Part shown: positions 1 through 10,137 of the stretch, piece by piece
Layout: every line of letters begins with the position of its first letter
Position numbering within the stretch: position 1 is the first letter of the stretch
Assembly: GCF_000161835.1 (NCBI RefSeq)
Contig: NZ_GG697169.2
Location: forward strand, 481,852 to 545,851
DNA from: Thalassobium sp. R2A62
Lineage (GTDB): Bacteria > Pseudomonadota > Alphaproteobacteria > Rhodobacterales > Rhodobacteraceae
DNA length: 64,000 nt
Direction of reading: 5' to 3'
Notes under the pieces: model-generated
Told to the model about the DNA's origin: nothing
The model's input: the letters and a program-made list of their open reading frames with translations, nothing else
The model's database searches: none
Translations under genes and position numbers: made by a program

Positions 1-1847
1 GTTTCTTCGATCTCGGTGCGGGCATCGCGGTTCAGCAGGGCGATACGCGCGCCTGTACCCGCGGCGTTGCCAGCAGATGTCACAGCATCCAGCGGCGCAT
101 CAGGGATCATGCCTAGCACCATGGCGTGTTTGGGTGAGATATGCGCACCAAAGGCGCCTGCGAGAACAACACGGTCGACAGTGTCGACGTCGAATTTGTC
201 CATCAACAGACGTGCACCGGAATAGAGCGCGGCCTTGGCCATCTGGATTTCACGAATGTCGCGGTTTGTAATGGTGATCAGCGGGCCACCAGACGCCGTG
301 CCGTCGTAGACGCGGTAGGAATAGGTGCGCCCGTCGAGAAAGCAGCGGTCGGTGCCGGTTTGTTCGGCCGAGCCAATCAGGCCCGGACCGTCCACGATAC
401 CAGCGAGGCGCATCTCAGCGACCATTTCGATGATACCAGAGCCGCAGATGCCGGTGACACCGGTGGTGGCGATAGCGGCGTCGAACCCGTCTTCGTCAGA
501 CCAGATTTCTGAGCCAATAACGCGGAATCGCGGCTCTTTGGTGATCTCGTCAATCTCGACACGCTCAATGGCGCCAGGTGCTGCACGTTGGCCGCTGCTG
601 ATCTGTGCGCCCTCGAATGCGGGACCGGTTGGCGACGAACAGGCGAGAACCTTGTCCGAGTTGCCTAACAAGATTTCTGCGTTGGTGCCCACGTCCACGA
701 CCAAAACGAGATCGGCGGATTTGTCGGGTGCTTCGGACAGGGCCACAGCCGCAGCGTCCGCACCCACGTGACCTGCGATACAGGGCAGCAGATAAATACG
801 TGCAGATGGGTGGATGTTGAGGTCGAGATCGTTGGCCCGCAGGCGCAAGCTGTCAGAAGTGGCAAGGGCGAAGGGGGCTTGGCCCAACTCGAACGGATCA
901 ATCCCCAGCAACAGATGGTGCATCACAGGGTTACACACGAACACAGCGTCCACGATGAGGGCCTTGTCGATCTCGGCTTCGGTCGCGATCTGAGTGAAAA
1001 GCGCGTTCATGCCTTCGCGCACGGCGTTGGTCATTTCCACATCGCCACCTGCGTTCATCATGGAATAGGACACGCGGCTCATCAGGTCTTCACCAAAGCG
1101 GATCTGTGGGTTCATCACACCGGACGAGGCAACGACGTCACCGGTTTGCAGATCACACAGGTGTGCGGCGATCGTGGTCGACCCAAGATCCACAGCGAGA
1201 CCGTAGACCGTGCCTTCGTAGTAGCCAGGCCAGATGTGCATGATGCGTGGTGCGTTTTCGTCGTCGCCCAGATGCACAGCCACTGTGACCTTCCATGCGC
1301 CTTTGCGCAGGGTCGGTTGAAGGGTCTGCAGGATGTGCAAATCGGCGTGCACGTTCCTTAGCTCCCATTGGTCGCGCAGGGCTGCGGTCAGACGCTCCAT
1401 ATCGCCCGAAGGGTCGTGCATGTCGGGTTCTTGCACCTCGACGTAGTAAAGCTTGGTCGAGGGGTTCATCGTGATGTCCCGCGCCTCGGCCCGTTTACGC
1501 ACAACCTGTTTGTGCACTTGGCTTTCTGGTGGGACGTCCACGACGATGTCGCCCTGAACGGTCGCCTGACACCCCAGCCGCCGGCCTTTGGGCAGGCCGC
1601 GAATATCATCATAGCGCTGTTCGACATTGTTCCATTCGGACAATGCGGTATCAGCGACTGTCACACCGTGTTTTGGGAATTCACCATAGGACGGCGTGAT
1701 CTGGCATTTCGAACAAATTCCACGTCCACCGCAGACGCTGTCGAGGTCGACGCCCAGCTGGCGCGCAGCGGTCAAAATAGGCGTGCCGACTGGAAAGTTT
1801 CCACGCTTGCCCGAAGGGGTAAAAATCACCAGAGGATCGTTGCTCAT
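1..1847 (-). CDS. 2Fe-2S/ASKHA-domain protein (RACo-like corrinoid activator), 3' end missing
   Basis: The frame is open from an ATG at 1845-1847 to the window edge, about 615 codons, so the C-terminus lies outside. The N-terminus is a plant-type ferredoxin domain with cysteines at residues 39, 45, 48 and 93 (CGGRGICSKC and, later, LGCQATV). The rest translates as the long actin-fold region found in DUF4445/RACo proteins. Those proteins use ATP to drive reductive reactivation of corrinoid proteins that have oxidised to Co(II) in methyltransferase systems. Family members are roughly 650-700 residues, so little seems to be missing. It transcribes leftward, away from the divergent side of the window, and its partners (corrinoid protein, methyltransferase) would be expected to the left. 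The family call is firm; the exact substrate system is inference. Confidence 0.85.
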   Translation of the reverse strand, partial: MSNDPLVIFTPSGKRGNFPVGTPILTAARQLGVDLDSVCGGRGICSKCQITPSYGEFPKHGVTVADTALSEWNNVEQRYDDIRGLPKGRRLGCQATVQGDIVVDVPPESQVHKQVVRKRAEARDITMNPSTKLYYVEVQEPDMHDPSGDMERLTAALRDQWELRNVHADLHILQTLQPTLRKGAWKVTVAVHLGDDENAPRIMHIWPGYYEGTVYGLAVDLGSTTIAAHLCDLQTGDVVASSGVMNPQIRFGEDLMSRVSYSMMNAGGDVEMTNAVREGMNALFTQIATEAEIDKALIVDAVFVCNPVMHHLLLGIDPFELGQAPFALATSDSLRLRANDLDLNIHPSARIYLLPCIAGHVGADAAAVALSEAPDKSADLVLVVDVGTNAEILLGNSDKVLACSSPTGPAFEGAQISSGQRAAPGAIERVEIDEITKEPRFRVIGSEIWSDEDGFDAAIATTGVTGICGSGIIEMVAEMRLAGIVDGPGLIGSAEQTGTDRCFLDGRTYSYRVYDGTASGGPLITITNRDIREIQMAKAALYSGARLLMDKFDVDTVDRVVLAGAFGAHISPKHAMVLGMIPDAPLDAVTSAGNAAGTGARIALLNRDARTEIEE

Positions 1848-1953
1848 CACACAGCTCGTTTGTTGTTTATACCGAGCATAAGGGGCGGTGGATTTTGCGA
1901 AAGGCAAAGAGCGGCAAAATCCGGTCTCGCTGCGTCATAAATCTGCAATATGA

Positions 1954-2940
1954 TTATGAGTTTTGGTTGTGGAAAATAAAGCCGATGAGGTTGAGCAGCA
2001 GTTGTGCGGCAAGGATCGCAGTGCTGTCTGTCGGGTCATAGTCAGGTGCGACCTCGACCAAATCAATGCCGACGATGTGGTGGCTCTTGCTCACCTCTTG
2101 TAGCAGCTCGAGCACCTCGTAGTAGAGAAATCCGCCATGCGACGGTGTGCCTGTCCCCGGAGCGATCGAAGGGCAGAATGCGTCAATATCGATGGTGACG
2201 TAGATGTCTTGTTTTGGCAGTCGGTCAGCCAAGGCGCGTGGGCTCAGATCGCGGGCCTGACGGACGCTGAGAATATCAGACCCCATTTCGCGGGCTGTGG
2301 CGTAGCCTTCCTTGGCGGTTGAGGATACGTTGCGAATGCCCACTTGGGTCAAGCCAGTGACATAAGGTTCTTCAGCCGCACGTCGCATCGGGTTGCCGTG
2401 CCCGAACCGGACACCGTGGCGTTCATCTACAAAATCCAAATGCGCGTCGATTTGCAGAATGTGGATATCGCCGTGATCGTCAAAGGCATTGATACAAGGG
2501 ATGTTGATCGAATGATCGCCGCCGATGGTCACAGGCAATGCGCCAGCGGCGCGGGCTGCGCGAACACCGGTTTCAATGTTTGCATGGCTGCGAACGGTGT
2601 CGGTGTGGATGATGTCGGCATCGCCCATATCGATGATGCGGACATTGCCGGGCAGGTAGGTTGCATCGTCTTCGTGATCGTAGCTGCCCGCGTGGCCAAA
2701 GCTAAAGAGCGTCGATGCTTCGCGCACGGCACGGGGCCCAAATCGCGCGCCAGGGCGGAACTGTGTTCCCCCATCAAACGGCGCCCCGAGGATCGCCACG
2801 TCGGCTTCGATTTCGGTCCAGTTTTCAACGTAGGGGCGTTTGCCAAAGGTGCTGATGCCAACGAATGGCAAATTCAAACGACCGCTCTCATATCCATGTG
2901 TGCTCATGTTTTGGACATTGGGGCCAAGATATAGCGGCAT
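1954..2940 (-). CDS. speB: Agmatinase-family ureohydrolase
   Basis: A 328-residue arginase/agmatinase-family enzyme that would hydrolyse agmatine, or another guanidino compound, to an amine plus urea. The manganese-ligand motifs are present: GGDHS, DAHLDF and DIDAFCPSIAPGTGTP. The frame stays open upstream into the guaB coding region, but that extension is antisense to guaB and cysteine-rich, unlike this family. The start at 2940 (MPLYLGPN) leaves a 90-bp divergent spacer to guaB. A second ATG at 2907 (MSTHGYES) is also possible, and neither has a strong ribosome site. Substrate within the ureohydrolase family cannot be told from motifs, so speB is a best guess rather than a proven assignment. 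Confidence 0.85.
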   Translation of the reverse strand: MPLYLGPNVQNMSTHGYESGRLNLPFVGISTFGKRPYVENWTEIEADVAILGAPFDGGTQFRPGARFGPRAVREASTLFSFGHAGSYDHEDDATYLPGNVRIIDMGDADIIHTDTVRSHANIETGVRAARAAGALPVTIGGDHSINIPCINAFDDHGDIHILQIDAHLDFVDERHGVRFGHGNPMRRAAEEPYVTGLTQVGIRNVSSTAKEGYATAREMGSDILSVRQARDLSPRALADRLPKQDIYVTIDIDAFCPSIAPGTGTPSHGGFLYYEVLELLQEVSKSHHIVGIDLVEVAPDYDPTDSTAILAAQLLLNLIGFIFHNQNS

Positions 2941-2994
2941 GCAAGGAGTTTTGCGCGCATTAGGGGTTTCGCAGGCGTAGGTTTCGTGGAATAG

Positions 2995-4479
<1,485 letters not shown>

Positions 4480-4519
4480 TCTTAACAACGACCTAAGAAT
4501 CGATTTTAAGGTATCCCTT

Positions 4520-5695
4520 ATGACCCCGTCCGCCCGTGTCGCTGCCGCAATTGAATGTTTGGATGCGATCCTCGTTGGAGGTGCGGCAGAGAAAGTTCTG
4601 ACAACTTGGGCGCGGACCCACCGGTTTGCGGGTTCAAAAGACCGTGCCGCCATCCGCGATCATGTGTTCGGCGCTCTGCGGTGTCGGCGCAGCTATGCAG
4701 CGATTGGCGGTGCAGAAACAGGCCGTGGTATCATGATCGGGGCCTGTTTAGATACCGGTGGTGACAGCGACGCTTGGTTTGATGGCAAGGGCTACGGCGC
4801 TGCGATTTTGACGCAGGACGAACAAGACGGGATTGGAACGTTCGCGTCGCAGGACCGAAGTGTTCAAATGGACGTACAGGACTGGATGGTCGAGCAATTC
4901 GATACCAGTCTGGGGGCGCAAGCGACTGATATAGCACTGAAATTGAGAGAACGTGCGCCAGTTTTTGTGCGCGTTAACCTTCGGTTGGGCACTGTCGATG
5001 ATGCGGTGGTTCAATTGGGTTTGGACGACATTGAGGTGGTCCGCCACCCTGATGTCGCAACTGCGCTAGAAGTGACCAAGAACCCTCGGCGCGTGCAGCT
5101 TTCTAGTGCCTACCTCGGTGGCCTGATCGAGCTACAAGACGCTGCATCCCAAGCCGTCGTCGCGGCGATCCCGCTGCCTGAACAGGGACGTATCTTGGAT
5201 TATTGCGCGGGTGGCGGTGGCAAATCGCTGGCCATGGCTGCGCTGACTAAGGCCGAGATATTTGCACACGATAGTGCACCTGAGCGCATGAAGGATCTAT
5301 GGACCCGAGCAGATCGGGCCGGCGTCAATATTGCGAATTTTGATACTAATAATGCCCCACAAGGCGCTGATTTTAATGTCGTTTTGTGTGACGCACCCTG
5401 TTCAGGATCGGGTGCTTGGCGTCGTGCACCTGCAGGGAAATGGGCATTTACCCCAGAGGACCTGAGCGCCTTCTGCCAGACCCAAGCGGGCATATTGGAT
5501 GACGCAAAAAAATGGGTAATGCCGGGTGGGTTGTTGGCCTATGCGACCTGTTCGTTGTTTGCCGTCGAGAATGCTGATCAAGTCGACGCGTTTTTGGGCA
5601 AAAACCCGAGCTGGACGTGCGAGAGCCAAATCCAATTCACACCGCTTGATCATGGTGACGGGTTTTTCGTGGCGCTATTGCGCGCGCCCGCATAG
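4520..5695 (+). CDS. rsmB: RsmB-type rRNA (cytosine-C5) methyltransferase
   Basis: 391-residue SAM-dependent methyltransferase of the NOL1/NOP2/Sun (RsmB/RsmF) group, which modifies a cytosine of 16S rRNA. The SAM site reads DYCAGGGGKSLAMA. The two family cysteines are present: motif IV DAPCSGSG (residue 294) and the nucleophile in ATCSLF (residue 344). The N-terminal 150 residues resemble the NusB-like RNA-binding region. Which cytosine it methylates is not certain from sequence; rsmB is the best match by architecture. It follows guaB by 40 bp and could be cotranscribed. Confidence 0.85.
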   Translation: MTPSARVAAAIECLDAILVGGAAEKVLTTWARTHRFAGSKDRAAIRDHVFGALRCRRSYAAIGGAETGRGIMIGACLDTGGDSDAWFDGKGYGAAILTQDEQDGIGTFASQDRSVQMDVQDWMVEQFDTSLGAQATDIALKLRERAPVFVRVNLRLGTVDDAVVQLGLDDIEVVRHPDVATALEVTKNPRRVQLSSAYLGGLIELQDAASQAVVAAIPLPEQGRILDYCAGGGGKSLAMAALTKAEIFAHDSAPERMKDLWTRADRAGVNIANFDTNNAPQGADFNVVLCDAPCSGSGAWRRAPAGKWAFTPEDLSAFCQTQAGILDDAKKWVMPGGLLAYATCSLFAVENADQVDAFLGKNPSWTCESQIQFTPLDHGDGFFVALLRAPA

Positions 5696-5698
5696 CAA

Positions 5699-5717
5699 CC
5701 CCAAGTTGAGTTTGGGG
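5699..5717 (+). terminator. Weak stem-loop after rsmB
   Basis: CCCCAA (5699-5704) can pair with TTGGGG (5712-5717) four bases after the stop codon. No U-run follows, so termination is only a possibility. Confidence 0.3.
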
Positions 5718-5761
5718 GTGTTCCGGGCTCGCTTCGCGTGTTAACCTCTCTGTAAGGTTTT

Positions 5762-8116
5762 GTGTGCCCCTATGGGGAGGCAAGAATCAAAGCGAGGGCG
5801 CGCGTGTCGCAACCGGTCATCACTCACTCTTCCTCGTTATCGGCTGTAACGCAGCTGGTCCCAAATTTCTTTGTCGCCACGGCAGCTGCAATCACACTGT
5901 TTTTCGCGGCTTATTTCATGACAGATTTACGGATGGCGTTGGGGTTAGTTTTGACCGGATCAATCGTTCTCGTCGTCGGCGCTGCTGCGGGGATTGCTCG
6001 ACTTCGTCAACGTCGACACCAGCGGATTTTGCTCAATTCGGTCTCACATTTTGTCGACCATGATGCGTCGCCCAGCTTTATCACCGACGGGCAGGGTGAA
6101 ATCATGTACAGGAACAAGGCGGCAGGTCATCGCTTTGAGGATCATCCCGCCGATACTCTTGCACACGCGTTTGACGATCTATTCGTGAACCCGTCCGCCT
6201 TGCTGTTTCGAATGCAGACCAAGGCCCAAATCAAAGGCGCGTCCCGAGGGGACATCGTCACGAGGCGCGGGCATGTGCGGCTGTCGGTTCATTGTGTGAC
6301 GGATGACAAGTTTCTTTGGCGGCTCGAAGATATTGGCGACCGGTCTGCGGCTGCGGGGCGCGATGCGGATAGTCTTAGCCTACCGATGCTGACCAGCGGT
6401 CCATCTGGGACCATCCTCTTTATGAACGAGGCGTTTCGCAAACTTATGGGCGGACGCGTCAAAACGCTGGACCGTATCTTTCGGGATTTGCCGCTCCGGT
6501 CTGGCCAAGTGTACAATGTTGATGCGGCAGAGGGTGTGATCAGTTGCCTCGTCGCCGAAGTTGAAGGCGCAGGAGGCCGCAAAGAGGTCTACCTTCTTCC
6601 CGCGACAGCTGGGGCCTCATCTGTTTCTGCTGAGTGGTCAGGGCTCGAGGCTCTGCCGGTTCCGCTGCTTCGAATTGCGCCAAACGGTCGGGTCTTGGCG
6701 TCTAACAAAGATGCCTGTTGCTTGTTGAAAACGACGATCCCAGAAGGCACGCATTTTGGCGAATTGTTCGAAGGATTGGGCCGACCACTTAATGATTGGC
6801 TGCAAGATGCCGCCAATGGCAAAGGATTGCACCAACCCGAGTTCTTGCGCGCTGTGAACGACGATGAAGAAACATTCGTGCAAATTTCGCTGAATAGGGT
6901 CTACGAGGACGACGAGCCAGTCTTGGTCGCCGTCATGAATGATGTGACCGAGCTAAAGACTTTGGAAGCGCAATTCGTGCAGAGCCAAAAAATGCAGGCG
7001 ATCGGTCAATTGGCGGGCGGCGTGGCGCATGACTTTAACAATCTTTTGACGGCTATTTCTGGGCATTGTGACCTCCTACTGCTCCGTCATGATCAAGGGG
7101 ATCAGGACTATTCTGATCTGGTCCAGATCAATCAAAACGCAAACCGTGCGGCGAGCCTCGTCAGGCAACTCTTGGCATTTTCGAGGAAGCAAAACTTGCG
7201 ACCTGAAATCCTAGATCTGAGGGATACTCTTGCCGATCTAACTCATTTGCTGAACCGGCTTGTTGGGGAAAAGACGACACTGACGCTCAGCCATGATCCT
7301 AGTTTGCTACCGATCAAGGTGGACAAGCGTCAACTTGAGCAAGTGATGATGAATCTTGTGGTGAATGCTCGCGACGCGATGCCAGATGGTGGTGAAATTC
7401 GTATTGAAACCGAAGCAAAGAACCTCAAATCCCCACTTGAACGTGATAGAGCGATCATTCCTGCAGGCGATTATGTGACGGTCCGCGTTTTGGACGACGG
7501 CGTCGGGATTTCATCTGAGAAACTGCCTAAGATTTTCGAACCTTTCTATACAACCAAGAGAACGAGTGAGGGGGCTGGGCTTGGCTTATCGACTGCATAC
7601 GGCATCATTAAGCAAACCGGCGGGTTCATCTTTGCTGACTCGATCGTCGGAAGCGGAACAGTCTTCACATTGTACTTCCCAGCTCACGAAAAACGTGCCG
7701 TCGAAGCTGTCGCCAAACCGAACGTAAAACCGATCGAGATGTCGCGAACAGCGGATGGGGTGGTGTTGCTTGTGGAAGACGAGGCACCGGTGCGTGCCTT
7801 TGCATCCCGCGCCTTGCGATTGCGTGGATATACTGTTCTCGAAGCGGATAGCGCTGAGACAGCACTTGAAACGCTCCAAGATAAATCTCTCGAAGTCGAC
7901 ATCTTTGTCACCGATGTGATCATGCCGGGGATGGATGGCCCAAGTTGGGTCAGAGAAGCCTTAGTGGATAGACCCGATACCAAAGTTGTTTTTGTTTCGG
8001 GTTATGCAGAAGACGCGTTTGGAGAAGGGCAGCCAGACATCCCGAACTCGGTCTTTTTACCAAAGCCGTTCTCGTTGAACGACCTGACAACTACTGTTCA
8101 AAAGCAACTACACTAG
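5762..8116 (+). CDS. cckA: Hybrid histidine kinase CckA
   Basis: 784-residue hybrid sensor kinase matching alphaproteobacterial CckA, which feeds phosphate through ChpT to CtrA to control cell cycle, motility and gene-transfer-agent genes. Two membrane helices lie near residues 33-77, then PAS-like regions. A HisKA domain follows with the phospho-accepting His423 (GGVAHDFNN), an ATPase domain (NARDAMPDGG, GLGLSTAYG), and a C-terminal receiver with Asp718 (VTDVIMPGMDG). The frame opens with GTG at 5762; GTG at 5804 (SQPVITHS), with GAGGG five bases upstream, is an equally good start. It ends 2 bp from the convergent sulfotransferase gene. Confidence 0.93.
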   Translation: MCPYGEARIKARARVSQPVITHSSSLSAVTQLVPNFFVATAAAITLFFAAYFMTDLRMALGLVLTGSIVLVVGAAAGIARLRQRRHQRILLNSVSHFVDHDASPSFITDGQGEIMYRNKAAGHRFEDHPADTLAHAFDDLFVNPSALLFRMQTKAQIKGASRGDIVTRRGHVRLSVHCVTDDKFLWRLEDIGDRSAAAGRDADSLSLPMLTSGPSGTILFMNEAFRKLMGGRVKTLDRIFRDLPLRSGQVYNVDAAEGVISCLVAEVEGAGGRKEVYLLPATAGASSVSAEWSGLEALPVPLLRIAPNGRVLASNKDACCLLKTTIPEGTHFGELFEGLGRPLNDWLQDAANGKGLHQPEFLRAVNDDEETFVQISLNRVYEDDEPVLVAVMNDVTELKTLEAQFVQSQKMQAIGQLAGGVAHDFNNLLTAISGHCDLLLLRHDQGDQDYSDLVQINQNANRAASLVRQLLAFSRKQNLRPEILDLRDTLADLTHLLNRLVGEKTTLTLSHDPSLLPIKVDKRQLEQVMMNLVVNARDAMPDGGEIRIETEAKNLKSPLERDRAIIPAGDYVTVRVLDDGVGISSEKLPKIFEPFYTTKRTSEGAGLGLSTAYGIIKQTGGFIFADSIVGSGTVFTLYFPAHEKRAVEAVAKPNVKPIEMSRTADGVVLLVEDEAPVRAFASRALRLRGYTVLEADSAETALETLQDKSLEVDIFVTDVIMPGMDGPSWVREALVDRPDTKVVFVSGYAEDAFGEGQPDIPNSVFLPKPFSLNDLTTTVQKQLH

Positions 8117-8118
8117 AT

Positions 8119-8715
8119 TTAGGCGGCGCCCATTTCCCAAACCGCGAACTCTAGCGCACACTTGCGCCGAAGCCGTTCTTCGACTTCTTCCGAGAGCTCA
8201 AGGTTCATCTGAGGAGAAACGTTCGCCTGCGGCAGTTCGATTTTGTGATTTAGGCGCGCTTCTAGAAATGAGATTAGACGAGGCTGATCTTCATATTTAA
8301 AGAGATGTGTCACACCAAGTTCATTGTCTCCGGTCAGCAGAAACTTTGATTGCGATCCGAGGTTTGCGAAATCACGCCTTTTCCCCTTCATATACTCGAG
8401 GCAAAAATCATCAAAACTGATACCGATGGTGCTATTTGGATGCCCAGCAAGCGTCTCTCTATGCCGGTACCTATACCAGCTGCTGAGCCAGCTGATGGGT
8501 TCGCGTACGACCGCCATTGCCTCGGGGTCTTTGCCGCCCGCTTGCTTGAAATAGGGCTTAAGGAATCGCCGATATCGATAGACTGGAGAATGCTTGATCG
8601 ACGGTGGATCGCGCAAAACCATCGCGGCACGCGGTGCCAGAGCATTGGATAGCGCAGTGGACCCTGTCTTGGGTACAGCCAAGAAGACGAGGTTTTCATC
8701 CCAAAAAACAAGCAT
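8119..8715 (-). CDS. Sulfotransferase-family protein
   Basis: 198 residues with the two PAPS-binding elements of sulfotransferases: a 5'-phosphosulfate loop VPKTGSTAL near residues 14-22 and a 3'-phosphate motif AVVREPISWLSSWYRYR near residue 70. It would transfer sulfate from PAPS to an unknown acceptor such as a glycan, lipid or small molecule. There is no signal peptide and it is likely cytoplasmic. It is short for the family (usually 220-300 residues) but both ends look intact. It sits alone between cckA and recA, convergent with cckA, and no neighbour suggests the acceptor. Confidence 0.8.
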   Translation of the reverse strand: MLVFWDENLVFLAVPKTGSTALSNALAPRAAMVLRDPPSIKHSPVYRYRRFLKPYFKQAGGKDPEAMAVVREPISWLSSWYRYRHRETLAGHPNSTIGISFDDFCLEYMKGKRRDFANLGSQSKFLLTGDNELGVTHLFKYEDQPRLISFLEARLNHKIELPQANVSPQMNLELSEEVEERLRRKCALEFAVWEMGAA

Positions 8716-8843
8716 TTAGCAAAATCCTGATGCGTAATTTCTAACGAGGCCGTATATCTAAACTACTCTTTAACCTTGTTGAGAAAAAGTAGCTTTATGC
8801 GAATTTTCTTGAAATGTTCTTGTTTTGATCTCATACAGGCTGA

Positions 8844-8858
8844 GAACAAGAGAAGAAC
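8844..8858. promoter_or_regulatory. SOS (LexA) box upstream of recA
   Basis: GAAC-AAGAGAA-GAAC is an exact match to the alphaproteobacterial LexA site GTTC-N7-GTTC read on the other strand, 51 bp before the recA start. A near-match with one mismatch, GTTC-N7-GATC, lies at 8816-8830. Confidence 0.85.
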
Positions 8859-8909
8859 AAACCAAACGATTGCGACCCTAAGGGTCACATGAAATAAGGA
8901 TAACAGGAC

Positions 8910-9998
8910 ATGGCAACGGCGGACCTTCTTCAAATGACAGACAAAAAATCAGCAGACAAACAAAAGGCTCTGGATAGCGCATTGGCGCAGATCGAACGGC
9001 AGTTCGGCAAGGGTTCGATCATGAAGTTGGGCGGCGAAAATGCGATCCAAGAGATTGAATCAACATCGACCGGCTCTTTGGGTTTGGACATTGCTTTGGG
9101 AATTGGCGGCATCCCGAAAGGCCGCGTTGTTGAAATTTACGGCCCTGAAAGCTCGGGTAAGACAACGCTGACGCTGCATTGTGTTGCCGAAGAACAGAAG
9201 AAGGGCGGCGTATGCGCCTTTGTCGATGCCGAGCATGCCTTGGACCCGCAGTACGCGCGTAAACTGGGTGTTAACCTTGACGAGTTGTTGATCTCGCAGC
9301 CGGATACAGGCGAGCAAGCTCTTGAGATTGTTGATACTCTTGTCCGCTCGGGTGCGGTTAGCATGATTGTTGTCGACTCTGTTGCGGCACTTACGCCTAA
9401 ATCCGAGCTAGAGGGCGACATGGGTGACAGCAGCGTGGGTGTTCACGCCCGTCTGATGTCACAGGCAATGCGCAAATTGACGGGTTCGATCAATCGCACG
9501 AACTGTACTGTGATCTTTATTAACCAGATTCGGATGAAGATTGGCGTCATGTTCGGCAGCCCAGAGACGACAACGGGTGGTAACGCACTCAAGTTCTATT
9601 CATCGGTACGCCTTGATATTCGCCGGATTGGCGCGCTCAAAGATCGCGATGAAGTGGTCGGCAACGCAACTCGTGTGAAAGTCGTCAAAAACAAAGTGGC
9701 GCCACCATTCAAGCAGGTTGAATTCGACATCATGTATGGCGAGGGCATCTCGAAGATGGGCGAATTGCTTGATCTAGGAGTAAAGGCCGGGATCGTAGAT
9801 AAATCCGGCGCTTGGTTCAGCTATGGTGACGAGCGGATCGGGCAGGGCCGTGAGAACGCAAAAACGTATCTCAAAGAAAACACCCGCACGGCGCTAGAGA
9901 TCGAAGACAAGATCCGAGCGGCGCATGGTCTGGATTTCGAGATGCCCGAGGCTGAACGCGTCGAAGACGATGGCTCGGACGATATTCTCGAGAGCTGA
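8910..9998 (+). CDS. recA: Recombinase RecA
   Basis: 362 residues. RecA forms filaments on single-stranded DNA, catalyses strand exchange and triggers LexA self-cleavage. The Walker A motif GPESSGKT is at residues 78-85, and the DNA-binding loop region [20 protein letters not shown] is present. The C-terminal tail is acidic ([11 protein letters not shown]), as normal. A LexA-type box lies 51 bp upstream, so DNA-damage induction is expected. AAGGATAACAGG precedes the ATG as a ribosome site. A strong hairpin terminator follows, so it is monocistronic. Confidence 0.99.
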   Translation: MATADLLQMTDKKSADKQKALDSALAQIERQFGKGSIMKLGGENAIQEIESTSTGSLGLDIALGIGGIPKGRVVEIYGPESSGKTTLTLHCVAEEQKKGGVCAFVDAEHALDPQYARKLGVNLDELLISQPDTGEQALEIVDTLVRSGAVSMIVVDSVAALTPKSELEGDMGDSSVGVHARLMSQAMRKLTGSINRTNCTVIFINQIRMKIGVMFGSPETTTGGNALKFYSSVRLDIRRIGALKDRDEVVGNATRVKVVKNKVAPPFKQVEFDIMYGEGISKMGELLDLGVKAGIVDKSGAWFSYGDERIGQGRENAKTYLKENTRTALEIEDKIRAAHGLDFEMPEAERVEDDGSDDILES

Positions 9999-10024
9999 AG
10001 CGTATCATCTGACACAAAAAATCG

Positions 10025-10060
10025 GAAACAAGGGGTGCAGTCGCGCCCCTTGTTTCATTT
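10025..10060 (+). terminator. recA terminator
   Basis: An 11-bp perfect stem, GAAACAAGGGG (10025-10035) with CCCCTTGTTTC (10046-10056), followed by ATTTT. Confidence 0.85.
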
Positions 10061-10137
10061 TGGGGTCCACTGTGGACACTGATGGGGTGCGGGGCTATTT
10101 GAAATAGAACCGTTTTTTCCAGACTGAGACCCAGCAC

